Assembly: GCF_019175285.1 (NCBI RefSeq)
Contig: NC_056524.1
Span: forward strand, 165,950,446-166,014,445
Direction of reading: 5' to 3'
Length of the DNA stretch: 64,000 bases
DNA from: Sceloporus undulatus
Lineage: Eukaryota > Chordata > Lepidosauria > Squamata > Phrynosomatidae
Below, piece after piece: positions 1 to 12,293 of the stretch; position 1 is the first letter of the stretch, and every line of letters begins with the position of its first letter. The position numbers and the translations under genes were made by a program. Under the pieces are notes generated by a model, which had not been told where the DNA came from, did no database searches, and saw only the letters and a list, made by a program, of their open reading frames with translations.

Positions 1-464
1 TCAACAAACCTACCTGAAGTGGGGTAGGGAGACCTCTTATGAGGTTTCAGTTCCTTGTCTCTATTGTAACCGACCTTGAACTGCTGGGTTTGAGTGGAGA
101 AGAAATCAAAACAAAATAGATCAGTGCCACTTCAACTGTGCACTAGGCAGATACTTGGGTGACTCTTCAATGTTTTTGACTGGCAAAGAGTCTGCTGGGC
201 CACTCCATCAGCTCTTCTGAGTCAATGCTTCTGTTTGGCTTCTCTTCGCCCTCAATTGTCTATGGTACATACATTCTGATCACTATATAAAATATTGTTG
301 ATATTGAGAGTGGTACTTTGTCTTCCTCTTTGCTCTCCAGCTCTTTCTTTCCCTTCATGTTGTGTCTTTTAGATGGCTAACATGCAGACAAAGAGTATCT
401 TGCTTATTGATTTTATACAAGCCACTCTGAGATGCCTTTTAACTGAAGACTGAGAGAGACAGTA

Positions 465-692
465 CAGTGGACCCTTGTTATACACTGGGGTTTGGTTCAA
501 ATATCCCCTGTGGATAACAAAATCTGTGGATGCTCAAGTCCCATTAAATATAATGACATAGCAAAATGGTGTCCCTTATAAAAAATGGAAAATCAAGGTT
601 GGATATTTGAAATTTATCCTTTTTTTGAACAAGTTCTAACCGTGGATGCTTGAATCTGTGTATAAAAATCAGTGTATAAGAAGGGTCGACTG
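465..692. mobile_element. Tigger-like (mariner superfamily) MITE
   Basis: A 228-base non-autonomous DNA transposon. The left end starts CAGTGGACCCTTGTTATAC and the right end finishes GGGTCGACTG, an imperfect inverted repeat. A TA dinucleotide flanks each side (463-464 and 693-694), the target duplication expected of the Tc1/mariner superfamily. The inner arms contain the wording 'GTGGATGCTCAAGTCCC', which is typical of MER2/Tigger-type elements. It has no coding capacity. The family assignment rests on remembered consensus wording. Confidence 0.7.
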
Positions 693-1089
693 TAGTTTTT
701 TAAAACAACAACAACAACACACATTCCTCTGTTCAACAGCAGAACCACTTTGTCATATGTCTAGATTTAGATTAACACTTTGGAATCAAGCTGTAATCCA
801 GTTGTTAGTCCCACTGAGGGTAGACTAGGATTGAATCAATGGAATTTACATAAATATTAACTTCCTGTTCACATTGATTCACTAGGTCTGTTCTTGTTGG
901 GACTAGCAATTATATTTAAGCTTCTGCTCTAGCCATACAGACTGTATAAGAATGGAACTTAAGGCCAAAGGTATTTCTTTGGTCCATACCACTAATTCAG
1001 ATCAGAATAGCAGGCCAGTTATTCTTCCATTTTGCCAGAAGAGGGTACTGTTTCCTTAAAATATAAGTACCGGACAAAATGAATATAGT

Positions 1090-1166
1090 GTTCCTTGCTT
1101 AAGAAAACCCAGTGAAATTAATGGTGTTGCCATAAATTGACAGGCAACTTGAAGTCACATGCATAC
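1090..1166 (+). mobile_element. 3' fragment of a 5S-headed Sauria-type SINE
   Basis: Only the tail half is left: TTCCTTGCTTAAGAAAACCC, then a gap of similar wording and CATAAATTGACAGGCAACTT followed by GAAGTCACATGCATA. The same words occur in the same order in the fuller 5S-headed copies near 27.4 kb and 41.4 kb. The 5S-related head is absent, consistent with 5' truncation. Confidence 0.6.
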
Positions 1167-2997
1167 AGACTAAGTTATAAGTAAACAGAACTTGAGAAAC
1201 ATGTTCTAGCTCCTGTAGGATAGATATTGGGGGCTGGCATGCAAGAAGCAATGGGTGAGCTGGCTGAACATCTCTGGGCAATATACAGTCCATCGTAAAA
1301 CTAATCCACTTCTTGGCTTAAGACTTTTGTGAAAGGCAACCACAGATGAAGAAATAAAGTGAGCTGATGAGCTTCTGTATATGTAAAAATAGATGCCGAG
1401 ATTTCTCATAGTTTGCATGCCATCAGTTCACAATATACAGCTACTTCTGTGATCTGAAACAATGCTTGAATTGTGGAGCAAAATGTTTGTGCTCTCTTTC
1501 CCAATACTGCCTTGTAGTAGAAAAACCCTGTCACAAAAGGCAAACTGTTTAGTTTACCAAACAGTGGTGGCATCTATCCTAGCCAGTGACACACTGGCTT
1601 TGGGTACAGTGGGATTACGTGAATGTCAGGAGTCCTTGAATGTCCCTGCACTCAAGTAGATCTGTAGTCACTCAGAAGTTATGTGTTGCCTGCTATTGCC
1701 GCAGCCAGAGTTAACATTGCTTCTGGTCTTGGAAATATGAAGTGATCCAGGAAATGAAATAGTGGACTTAGATTGGCCTCAGAAGGTATTATACTAGTGT
1801 ATGAGTGGCTATTTAGGCTGAAGTCTTATCCCTACCTATGTGGGATCAACTCCCATGGAACTTAATGGTATTTTCTTCTTACTACACAGGATACTACATG
1901 CAGTTCTTCCAAGGTCCCAGGGGGTTTGTTGTGCCACACTGCCAAATCCTGGATGTTGCCTACTCCTCCAAATGGAGGTATGGCCAAGTTGTAATGCAGA
2001 GAAGCAACTGGTGGTTTCCATGGCAGTAGAGCAGTGAATCCACTGTGGAATTTAGACTGACTTTTAAAGGAACTATCCCCATCCCCACTGATATGGAAAA
2101 AACATTTTGTGGAACCAATAAGCTGCATCTTATGTTGATCATAAACAGTCCAAGGTCAAGAAGCTGATAAGTCTGTCAGAGGATGGGGAAACAAACCAGA
2201 CAGAGGGAATTGCTGAGCTGAGAGCTGGGTGTTGCTTTTATCACCCAAGGTTTGTTTGCAGCTCCCCTTCTCTATAGAGGCTGTGGGAAGACAGCAAGGG
2301 GACTTCCAACAGAACGGTCGATGTCTAGATGTCATCAACCTCCCTCTCTATTGGGTCACTCTCCAAACAGACTTATGTTGCCGCCATCTGAGAGCAGGCA
2401 ATACCAGTTACCACTGATAAAGCTCGGACACTTTATTCCATATAAAATATATTTGATTTGTTTTGACAGTATAAAAGAGTATCAGTTTTTATTCTAGAGC
2501 AGCACTATTCAAAATGGTGGTCCTTGGACTAGCACCAGTCTGTGAGCCATTAACTGCTGGTCCAGACTGAGTTTCCAGGAAACGATGCAACTATGATAAT
2601 AATGTGGTCCAGATGTAGTACCACCCTGGCATTCTGGTGGAAGAAAACTGCCAATCCGCCACACCAGATAGCTTAGAAAATACTATTCTAAAGAATTCTT
2701 TTGATGCTGCATACCAGTTATCCATATACTAGAGAAACAGAATAAAAAAAATTGCTAAGGAATATTAAGAACATTGGTCAATATTCTACACTGTGTGTTA
2801 TGAAATAATATTTCCTGGTCCACTAACACCCCAGCCCACCTTAAGAGCAAACAGTTGGATTGGGCAAAGTAGAGCTGTTCAGCTGGCAATTAGGATGCAA
2901 GGAAGATGACATAATACCCCTCCTACCAGTACAAGGCTGGGACAAGGGATTATAAAAGGGGTCTTACTTCTGATTGTTGCAGACTAGCTCACGGCAG
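1167..2997. other. Intergenic, no gene recognised
   Basis: Short open frames on both strands overlap each other and lack homology I can recognise. The stretch around 2505-2660 reads like an old interspersed repeat but cannot be assigned. I see no splice-bounded exon, RNA gene or CpG-rich promoter. Confidence 0.5.
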
Positions 2998-3188
2998 AGG
3001 TGTCACTAGGGGGTGCAGAGAGTTCAGACCAGATGAGTGACCCCCCAAGAGGAGAGTGTACACTTCGTGCAGTGGTATATCCAGTGGGACTGGCTTGGCT
3101 GCTGGCTGAACAACAAAAGGCATGACCTCCCTTTCTTGCTCACCCAGCAGCTGCACTAGACTCTGCAGGCAGTAGCACTGCCCACTTC

Positions 3189-3455
3189 AGCAGCAGCTGT
3201 TGCAGGTGAGACAGTGCCTTCAATTTAGGTGCCATATCCTGAATGGACCATCCAGAGCCCTCAGCACATCCCACTTCAGCAGCTGCCACTGCTGGGAGGA
3301 TGGCGCCTTCCTTTCCAAGACTGGCACCATACCCTGAGTGGATGCTGCTGGGTGTGTACCTTTAATTCAAAATCTGGTGCAGCAACCATGCCAGATCCTG
3401 AATGGCACCTCTGGAGACTGCAGTACATGCGATTCAACAGCAGCCACTGCTAGCA
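3189..3455. repeat. Decayed internal tandem repeat
   Basis: Three loosely matching modules follow one another, each with a 'GGTGCCAT-TCCTGAATGG'-like phrase. Modules one and three also carry a 'TTCA(A/G)CAGC-GCCACTGCT' phrase. The phrases 'CATATCCTGAATGG', 'CATACCCTGAGTGG' and 'GCCAGATCCTGAATGG' mark the repeat. Divergence is high, so the unit length (roughly 80-110 bases) is approximate. Confidence 0.4.
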
Positions 3456-3593
3456 GGGCAATGCGTATGTCTTTCTGTATGGCTGTCTGTGGATAAAAAA
3501 CATTAGAGCAGGGCCAGAAGACATCCTTATCACCTGGAATAGAAGTGGGAATGGTGCAACACTCTGAATTATGTGCATGTCTTTCTAAAACAC

Positions 3594-3843
3594 CATGGGC
3601 TCATTCCCATTGGAGGAATGACTTGATTTTTGATCCGGCTTGGCTGCGTGTCAGAAATTGATCCCAAAAAGTTCCTTGTCCCCACTACAAAGTATCAAGT
3701 AGCCCCGGGTTATTTGTGTTTGCCCCGCTTCTTTCCTCCTGGAATCGATCCAATGAGGATCAGAAGCCGGTTCAAAGGGGGAAGAGAGTCGTTTGCCCTG
3801 AATCCTTCTTCGGGGCAAACTGCAATGGGAATGAGCCCCATGA
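3594..3843. mobile_element. Short inverted-repeat element (MITE-like)
   Basis: The segment begins CATGGGCTCATTCCCATTG and ends CAATGGGAATGAGCCCCATG, inverted repeats of about 19 bases differing by one base. The roughly 250-base interior has more CpG than its surroundings. No target-site duplication is obvious, so the superfamily is left open. Confidence 0.55.
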
Positions 3844-3917
3844 CAAATATTCCTGTGATCCAAGAAAAGTTTAGCTAGCATCAGCCTGATCTAATCAGAG
3901 CGAGGTGTGCCTCTGCT

Positions 3918-4000
3918 GTTAACTGCCCTCGAGTTGATCATGACCCATGGTGACCCTGTGGATGAGACATTTCCTAGACACCATATCATCCACTGCTTCT
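3918..4000 (-). mobile_element. BovB/RTE-type LINE 3' end fragment
   Basis: Read on the minus strand, the piece ends with 'CATGGGTCATGATCAACTCG' and then 'AGGGCAGTTAACAG'. This resembles the end of the longer BovB relic at 56965-57325. The fragment is short, so this is a weak call. Confidence 0.4.
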
Positions 4001-4860
4001 TATGTCTTGTTACGCTGATGACACCCAGATATATTTCTCCATGTCTCAGTCACCAGCTTTGACTTCAGATGGCATCTCTCCTCTCAATGACTGTCTTAAG
4101 GCAGTAATGGACTGGATGAGGGAAAATAAATTGAAGCTGAATCCAGACAAAATGGAGGTACTTACGGTATCGGCTCCGAACCCAGGTATCGGGATACAAC
4201 CTTCAGTCCTGGAAGGGGTCATACTCCCCTCAAAGGACTTTGTTCACAATCTGGGGCTGCTCCTAGATCTGTCACTTCATATGACAAACCAGGTGAATGA
4301 GACGGTCAGGAGTGCCTGTTATCAGCTTTGGCTGATACGCCAGCTGCGCCCTTTCCTAGAAGTCAGGGACCTTGAGACCGTAGTACATGCACTGGTAACC
4401 TCACGCCTTGATTTCTGTAATGCACTTACATGGGGCTATCCTCGTGCTTGGTTCAATTAGTTCAAAACATGGCAGCCAGATTGGTCTCTGGTAAATCCAG
4501 AAGAGACCATATAACACCAATCTTAAGATCACTTTACTGGCTGCCTATTAGTTTCCGGGCCCAGTACAAGGTGTTGGTTATCTCTTTTAAATCCCTAAAT
4601 GGCTTGGGTCCAACCTATATTCGGGACTGTCTCCGTCCATATAGTCCTCCCCACACACTTAGATCCTCAGGGAGGAATTTGCTACAGCCTTATAAAACAA
4701 GGCTGTCCTTGACCTCCCAAAGGACTTTCTCAGCTGTCACGCCCAGATTGTGGAATGGCCTGCCGGATGAGATCTGTCATATTACCACCCTAAACAGCTT
4801 TTAAAAAGCTATAAAGATGGATCTCTTCCGACAGGCCTTTCCTGAATAGTTTCTCCAGCC
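4001..4860 (+). mobile_element. L2-type LINE relic, 3' part of reverse transcriptase
   Basis: Two overlapping frames (4002-4460 and 4430-4804) together cover the end of a non-LTR reverse transcriptase. The first opens with CYADDTQIYFSM, the YADD catalytic core of the polymerase, followed by VMDWMRENKLKLNPDK and DLGLL-like thumb wording. The second carries HITPILRSLYWLPISFRAQ and PRLWNGLP, typical of the C-terminal end of L2/CR1-group LINEs. One frameshift near 4440-4460 separates them. The 5' half of the element is missing, as expected after truncated reverse transcription. It is a dead fragment, not a host gene. Confidence 0.8.
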
Positions 4861-7800
4861 ATCTGAAGCTGTTGATATTAGGAGGTTCTGCTTGACACTT
4901 TAAAATTTGGTCCCAGAATGGATGTGCAGTAATATCACAGGGAAACTGAAACTGCTCAGTCTCTTCCTGCTCCATTGGGATGAAAGAAACAGGAATTCTG
5001 GTACAAAAAAGATGAAACCTTTATAAACAGAAAACACATGGGACATGTTCTTATGTTTACACAGATGACTTGATTCTTCCCCACAGGATCAATGACAGCT
5101 GGATGTGTGAACTGACTCCACTGTAAACCATGATGTTTGAGGTGCTAAGAAAAAGTGGTGGTGTCTAATCTGTGATTACTCATCTGCACATGAAAGTCAC
5201 CACCTGATGTGTAATCAGGAAATGATGGACATGCATGTGTGAACCTAACCTATGAAGAAAAGAAGCACAAAAAACAGAACTGCAGGAACAGATGACAAGC
5301 ATGAAGGTAGTAGTTATGATTTTTTTTTTAATTTGTTGGCTAAATAAGTATCAGTTCTCTCCATCTGCTTGGCCATTAAACACTTGAGTGATTAATGCTG
5401 GTCTTTATAGCAAACGATTCCCAAAGCTTTGGATAAAGAGATATCACACAATGAAAGTACTGTAGGGCAATCTCAGCGCTATTCATTCAACAAGTTGCAT
5501 TTGAAAGTCTACAATTCAAAGCCTTGTGTAGTTTCCTCATTTTGTAAAAGGAAGTATAGGCCTTTGGTTGTTAAAATATACAATTCCAAAGAAAGAGTTG
5601 ATGCATTGGCTTTGTTCTTCCTGTTCCCAGTAGCATAGTTTTCTTATCCCTGGCCCTAAAAGTCCTCACGGTCATAAGCATTTCCTCTAAATATTCTGAC
5701 TTAAAGAAGACCACATTAATTTAGCTCTTGAGCAAGTTAGGAGAGTTGACTGCAAAAATCACATTCTTCTCAGAGGTCCAGGGTGACATTCACTGACATT
5801 ATTAGAATTAGAATGAATTTGCTTCTGCTTTTTAGCTTATAGTTGGAGATGAATAATAACTGAAAATCTGATGACCATGTTACAGGTGTGCATGTGAATT
5901 TCTTTTACTCTGTTATCAACACTAAGGTTTTGTAGGGTATTTGAACCCCTGCTTATCAGATCTAAATGAAGGAGGGACATATACATGGCAGTTGATGAAG
6001 CTACTTTAATACTACTCCCAGTCCTTGAATGGAATGGCTGCCTAGCACCAGTGTTAAGGCTGGATGTAAGGAAGCCACAGTGACAACTGTGCCCTTAACA
6101 GCTGTGAACAAGAGTAAGCATTGACTGGAATCACCTCCACTCCCTTTGCCTCTGCATAATAAGTTTTTTTTCAGTTAGTCAAAAGGTAAAAATACAAACT
6201 GTTACAAAATGGACACTGAGGTGTGTTAAGGAGGATTTGGGGATGCAATTCTTACGGCACCACAAAGTTGCCTTATAGAACAGAACCCTCAACAATTACA
6301 GAAACCCTTTGTATCAGGTTCTTTTACCCAAACCAGGCACTTCAGTCCCTTTTCTTTTGTTTCTAATCCTGCAGAACTCCTGGCTACCTCACAGTCCTAC
6401 AGTAGCATCTCCATTTGTTACTCCTGTCCCTTCCTGCAGAATCATTCAGTTTTCTGTATATCAGAGCAAATATGTGCTTTGATGAAAGGAAAATAGCCTT
6501 CCCAAATCTGATTATATCCAGAGATTTTGGACTGCAACTCCCATCAATCCGAGCTATCATGTCTAGCAGCGAGGAATCATGGAAAGTGAAGCCCAAAACC
6601 AGACCAGATATGGGGAAGATTTCCTAGAAGCAACAAGTTCATTAAGGCTGTCAGGTTTTGGAGTGTCACAACAGGGCAGCAAACTGATAGCTATTTAATT
6701 TGTCATTGTTGTATATTTGCTGCTAGGAATGGGGAGAGACGGTGTGGGATTTTTAGTCCTGTAGTCCAAAATAATTTGGGGTGCTATGGACTTTGATTTG
6801 GAAGAGTGGCTCTGCTTTGGATAGTAAACTATCTTGAGATGGCCAAGATCTCAAAATGTTTCTTAATCCAGACAGATATATGTTGGTGCAAAAAGGCCAC
6901 AGTGGCTGCAACTTGGTCCTATAATCAGTGGATGAAGTTAACATGGCTATGCACTCTCGCCTGCCATCCGTAGCCTACTGGGCTCCTTGACCGTAGTGAG
7001 CAGGAAGCACTAATTTCTAGATTCCATCTCAGGCACAAACATCCTGACCCAGTCCTTGCTCTGTTTTCTGCTGGTAAACTGGCATCCCAAAAGAGAGTAC
7101 AACATTTCATATAAGATTTCTCATCCAGAGGTGACTTTTTCCTCAAAATCTGGACTGTGATGATAAATTCAAGAGCAATTTCACTTGCCCCGAACAGGAC
7201 TGATCTGTTCCAGGCTTGTGCAACTTGTGGCCCACCAAGATGAATATCAGCTGGCCAGGTGCTTCACAATCTTCCTAGTTAACAGATCCAGACAGGTATC
7301 AAAACTTTAACAAGTTCCTGATGGGCCAGGCTCAGTTCAGCCTGCTTGGTCACATATTGTGCAAGTCTTTTATGTCCCTGGACTTATACAGCACCATCAG
7401 CCTTTCAAATCAGAAATCTAACTGTTGATATATGCACATCTAAAATGTACACTTGATAATTAGGTAATTCCTTTGGCATGGGGCAGGGGGAGATCCAATT
7501 TAAAGTATGTGGCAGCTGGGAGCTCCCATGTCATTGGGGCAATGAATCCACTCTGGGCTTTAATCCTGGCTTTAAAGGAGGTCTCAAGGTGCTGATGTCT
7601 ATCCCCAAAACAGGTTCTTTAAAGGCTAGCTCCTTTAAAGCAAGACTAATTGTAAAATGAGTTTGACTAGTCAATTCTTTTTGTCCCAGAATTTCATCTT
7701 CCCCACACAGAACTGAGAAGAAAACTCTTTTTCCCCTTCATGGAAAATATATAGAGAACAGTAAAACAAATAAAGGCAATCAGGTTATGGGGAAAACCAG

Positions 7801-9460
7801 CATTAATTTACAGCTGATGCTGTTAAATCACAAATGGTCTTTCCAGTTCTCATCCTGCCCTGCCAGCCACTGGAGATAAGAATGCAAACTGGTGTAAGGT
7901 GGCCAAGGCTGACCGGCATGAATTTCAATGCCAGAAAGCATTCTGGGAAGCAACTATTATGGCTACCATAAAGGCTGCCTTGGCTCCCATCAACATCATG
8001 CCCCTTGGATGGAAAGCTACCACCGAGGGACAGCATGCCTGACAGACATTACTTGCCACCAAATGACGTCCTTCATAAGAAAGCTCATCTCAGCTTGGGC
8101 CGATCACAATCACTGTGAGACAAGATGAGACCATCCGTCTCAATTGGCAAGACAGTGTTTGGCCCCCATATTATTCTATCTGTCATGTCCTCTTCAGGTT
8201 CTCAAAGAATCCCTGTCTCATACATCATTATTTCCCACAAAGGTTGAAAGCCCCCTGGGGGGCTCTTCCCACACGCTACCCCACCCTTGATGTCCAAGTT
8301 CCTTTAGCTACAGTGACAACAAGACACAACTCCTCTGTGCAAGACAGCAATCTGCATACCAATTAAAAGGGCTCCAAGCATGAGGCAGAAAGGAAAAAGG
8401 AAAAAGAAAATGGGAATGTGACCCTGTTGGGGTGGGGAAGGGAGAGGAAAACATCTCAAATAAAAATGTGAGCCAAATTACAGTTAATGCCATCTTAGAT
8501 CTCTGATCATGGGAGTGTGTAAGTGCAGAAGAGGCTGCATGTACTGGAAGTATGAAATTGTCTGAAGATTTCAAATGATACAAATGATTCCACCTATTTT
8601 GTACACAGAGTGTGAATTTCCTCTTGCATGTTGGCTGCTTGGGTGTTACTGAGCCACAGCTGTTTAGATCTCACATGTAGCACTGATAGTCAAATTGATT
8701 ATTCATTATGCAGAGAAAACTTTTCCTCACTCTTCTTTCACAAGCAGAGCGCGGGGAAATGGTGCTTTTAGATCTCATTTCCAAGGAAAATTTATTTATA
8801 GCACAATCCTGTGTGTATCTGCTTGGACGCAAGGACTTAGGGAGATATAAGTTTGGGTTAGATTGCAACTTTAGGATATAGTAGCTGCAAAAGCTGGACT
8901 TAGAAACTGGTCCACATCTCCCTGGCAAGGCATTACATGCAGCATTGCTCCAAATCACTGTATGGTTTTGTACATCATGGTAACCATGCACAAGGGCTCG
9001 TCATATTTGTTATCTGTTCCCAGCTGCAGATTACACCAGAAAACTTTCCAATTTGTGGTAAGTCTAATTCCACAGAATTCTGCCTTACCATCTATCTGAA
9101 CAAGGCTGCCAATTCTTCTACCTTTCTTCTTTCCACATAACCTCCATTAAGGAGGAACAGACAGATTAACTCCAGAATGACTTTAGACTGATAATACTGG
9201 GAGCCTTCTTTGTGCAAGCTACTTAACATGTGTTAAGCCATTAGACATGTTTGTCATCTCCACTGAGAGCTAGAATATCTCCACTGAGAGCTGGCGATGA
9301 TTTCATGACAATAGATAATGAATTAATGTTTAACTTTTAATTTTTAAGTATGGTTTTCTGAACAGAAAACATCCCTGTGTAGAAAGTAACATTTTCTACA
9401 CAAAAGGCCCACAGGATTTTTTGTTCGTTTGCTTTTGTGTAAAATAAGTCCTGAATGTAT
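4861..9460. other. Long gene-free stretch, little recognised
   Basis: There is no convincing exon, RNA gene or intact transposon in this stretch. Short traces of the palindromic 'TGGACTGCAACTCCCATC' MITE family appear near 6525-6560 and 6735-6780. The frames present are short, overlap on opposite strands and contain no domain signature. It could hold conserved non-coding elements, which cannot be judged from one sequence. Confidence 0.5.
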
Positions 9461-9461
9461 G

Positions 9462-9605
9462 AGTGTGTTTGTGTGTGTTTTCAAGTCGCTTGCCAATTTA
9501 TGGCAACCCCATGGATTTCATAGGGTTTTCTGAGGCAAGGACTATTCAGAGGTGGTTTTACCAATTTCTCTCTCTGAAATATAGCCTGCAGCATCTGGTA
9601 TTTTT
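9462..9605 (-). mobile_element. 5S-headed Sauria-type SINE, truncated
   Basis: Read on the minus strand, it contains ACCAGATGCTGCAGGCTATA, then the middle phrase with 'CCTTGCCTCAGAAAACCC', then a BovB-like end 'CCATAAATTGGCAAGCGACT'. This is the order seen in the 5S-headed copies at 27341-27564 and 41303-41508. The 5S internal promoter part is missing. Confidence 0.65.
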
Positions 9606-9724
9606 TGGCGTTGAATAGTTCTTGAAAATTGTGGAATTTTTAACGGTTTTTCTCACAGCAAGGATTAAAATAGCAAAATGATGCATTGTTGCATGCAGGG
9701 GTGGGATTTATGAAGATATACATC

Positions 9725-10185
9725 CTTATTGCATCCAAGGAAGTAGACCAAGGACTTTATCACATTACCTTTGAAGCCACCAGCAGCCTAATGGGCTGCA
9801 GTCAGGATGCAGCATGGAGGTGGGGATTATTGCATTGTAAATCACTGCTGAATCGCCAGGCACCAGTATCCCATGTTCCAGCTGTGCACCACCAGCCCCT
9901 TTTTGAAAATGAAAATTCTCCAAGTTTTAAGGGCCAGCTGAGCAGAGTTGGGACATGGGATGCTGGTGCCTGGCGATTCAGCAGCAATTTACAATGCGAT
10001 AATCCCTGCCTCCATGCTGCATCCTGGCTGCAGCCCATTAGGCTGCTGCTGTCTTAAAAGGTAATGTGATAAAGTCGTCTGTCTACAAAAGCTCATGCTA
10101 CAACTTCTTTTGCTCAGTTAGTCTTGAAAGTGCTACAAGTGCATACTGATATTCCCGACTAACATGGCTGTGTCTCTGAATTCCA
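9725..10185 (+). mobile_element. Penelope-like repeat, split by a foldback element
   Basis: The left remnant (to about 9748) reads GCATCCAAGGAAGTAGAC. The right remnant (from about 10080) reads TCTACAAAAGCTCATGCTAC, then GTTAGTCTTGAAAGTGCTAC and GACTAACATGGCTGTGTCTC. Joined in order, these words match the copies at 13262-13375 and 27086-27240. The 'CTGAGGA...stem...GAAA' layout seen in the family suggests a hammerhead-bearing Penelope-like element, but the family name is an inference. Confidence 0.45.
9748..10080. mobile_element. Long foldback (palindromic) element
   Basis: The two arms, roughly 140 bases each, are inverted copies. The left arm has GACTTTATCACATTACCTTT and GCAGCCTAATGGGCTGCAG; the right arm carries their reverse complements in the opposite order. 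A spacer around 9890-9940 separates them. It lies inside the repeat listed at 9725-10185. It encodes nothing, and a target duplication is not clear. Confidence 0.75.
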
Positions 10186-10234
10186 ATCCCTATTGGCAGT
10201 ATGTCTCTCAGTGCTAGACTTCTTTTGGCCTATT

Positions 10235-10350
10235 TCAGACCTGGGGAATATTTTGCTCTCCAAATGTTGTTGGACTACAACTCCCATTCTCCCAATCATT
10301 GGCCATGCTGATTGGGGCTGACTGGAATTGGAGTCCTACAATATCGGGGG
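10235..10350. mobile_element. Palindromic MITE ('TTGTTGGACTACAACTCCC' family)
   Basis: The left arm ATGTTGTTGGACTACAACTC is mirrored by a weaker right arm with 'GGAATTGGAGTCCTACAATA'. The centre reads CATTGGCCATGCTGATTGGG. Other copies are at 35095-35232 and, partial, near 34040, 50950 and 57545. A run of G follows at 10346. Confidence 0.6.
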
Positions 10351-11204
10351 GGGGGGATAGATGCCACCAATGCCTCTTTACATGATGAATGTTAAAACGC
10401 CTACTTCTGATCAAAATAAAAGTAACAACAATATTTCTCTTCAAGACAAATGTTTTTCCCACATGGATTGTCACTGCTTTTGCATCTTTGTTATTTAATG
10501 GATCTGCAGCACAGTTTTTTAAAAGCACAGACATGTGAAAAATCTATTATCTTTCAAAGTCCTTTAAATCTGTTATATAAATACCTAATTATGGGCTCTT
10601 TCAGATGGTGTAATTTACTTGGCAGTTTATAACAGCTGCACTGGAGCTATTATGGCTTATCATTTAAACATCTAATTAGGGGGTTCTTAATTAATGGATC
10701 TCTCAGTCAAGGGATCCTTGGCAGCTACTGCAAGCTGGTATGCTATGCTGGACTGGAAATAGGGGGAAAGTTGCCATCACTTCAAGCTTCTCAGTCTATC
10801 CCAAGGTTAAACCAATTTATACATGCTAAGCCCATAACTTAAACTAACACATAAAGAATTGACCTCTTCAGTCATTTTCTCCATATACATCCTAGATTGG
10901 GGTTCTGTGCACAGATGTGAGGGTGAGGGACACTTCAGAACACATTCACATTTTGTGAATCTTTTTCCAATGAGCCAGTAAGCATAAAAGAGCTGTTGTT
11001 TTAAAGCATGCACAGCATCAGCCTCCATGTGCAGAAAGAGTGAAGACCATGACATGGTAAAATGCTCTGCCTCTCCAACCTCTATTTGTATTACAGGGAA
11101 CTTGTGAGTGGGTAGGGCTGCAACAAGAGCCTTTCCTACCATTGGCAGAGCGGTAGGTGCCTCTGGCTACAAATTTTGGCTGTTATGATATGGAAGCAAA
11201 TGAT

Positions 11205-11295
11205 CAGTCAGTGGCATCACTAGAGGTGTTTGGAGTGTGTGGCCCACACTAGGTAACATCCTAAAGGGAGATGACATTACTGCTCCTCAAACATC
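11205..11295. mobile_element. Fragment of the 'GGCATCACTAG' repeat family
   Basis: GTGGCATCACTAGAGGTGTT followed by GTGTGTGGCCCACACTAGGT matches the start of the fuller element at 47745-47995 (GGCATCACTGGG, GGGTGCGGATAGCACC). It is short and diverged. Confidence 0.4.
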
Positions 11296-11514
11296 TGTCT
11301 TTTGGCAGAAATGGGCTGTAGCATTCACCTGTTTCCCTTTAAAACACTGAAGAGATGGTGTGAGTGGGTGAGGCTCAGTGGGAGAAGAAATGAGAGGCCT
11401 AGATTTTTAAATTTGTATCTCACTTTAACCACACGAAACTATGTATATGTAAATACATTTAGGCTGTGCGTATGATATTGTAATTTAAAAGTATAATTTT
11501 ATTTTCGCTAGTTA

Positions 11515-11695
11515 TTCATGTCACAACTGTTACCATTACATTCAGTGGTATACAGGAATTATGATTTATGAATAACATCAGTACCAAAAACATTCCTAAG
11601 GATTCTGTATTGTGTAGTATGGGGAGAGGTCAATGGATGAGGGTGACACCATGATTGCCTTAACCAGGTGACACTATACCAGTGATGTTACTGTG
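11515..11695. mobile_element. Second piece of the same repeat family, shared with 41965-42095
   Basis: The phrases CATTCCTAAGGATTCTGTAT, 'TGTAGTATGGGGAGAGGTC' and 'GGTGACACCATGA' occur in the same order at 41990-42065. The far end, 'CAGTGATGTTACTGTG', matches the inverted end of the family. It is non-coding. Confidence 0.5.
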
Positions 11696-12079
11696 GGTAG
11701 TTAGTTAATTCATTATGATTCCATTTTTTTATTGCCAAGAAGAAGGAAGGGCAGGTGTGACTTTTTTTTTCTTTTGCCTCTGGTGCTTTGGGTAACATGT
11801 TCCTTGAGTCAGGTGATTTGCTGCTATTTGTTGCTTTCCCTAAGCAACAGGATGTCTTGGGTTGGCCTTGGGGTGTGGGCCTTGGCACACACACATGTAT
11901 ATAAAAATTTCCAAGGCCTCTGGCATGCAGAGGGGATTTAGGACCAGGGAATGGTCAGCCACTCACATCATACTAGGTTTTGAGGATACTTGGAAGAAGT
12001 TGATACATGCTACATTTCTGAAGCTTGTCGCACGACTATTAATAGCTTTTAGAGAAGGGGAAGAATGACCATAGGAGTG

Positions 12080-12290
12080 TCATCATGGATTGGTGGTATG
12101 GGTTTTGGACTATGACTCTGGAGACCAGGGTTTGAATGCCTGCTAAGCCATGAAACCCACTGAGTGACCTTGGGCAAGTCGCATGCTTTCAGAGGAAGGC
12201 AATGGCAAGCCTACTCTGGACAAATCCGTCCTAGAAAATCCCATGATGGGGTCACCATAAGTTAGAACGACAATGACAAGAATGATAATA
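12080..12290 (+). mobile_element. Sauria SINE (tRNA-headed)
   Basis: The tRNA-related head ends with CTCTGGAGACCAGGGTTTGA, a decayed B box. The body reads GACCTTGGGCAAGTCGCATG and AGAGGAAGGCAATGGCAAGC, and the tail GGGGTCACCATAAGTTAGAA is BovB-like. The Tigger-like element at 12294 follows directly. The copy is full length but mutated. Confidence 0.8.
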
Positions 12291-12293
12291 GTA

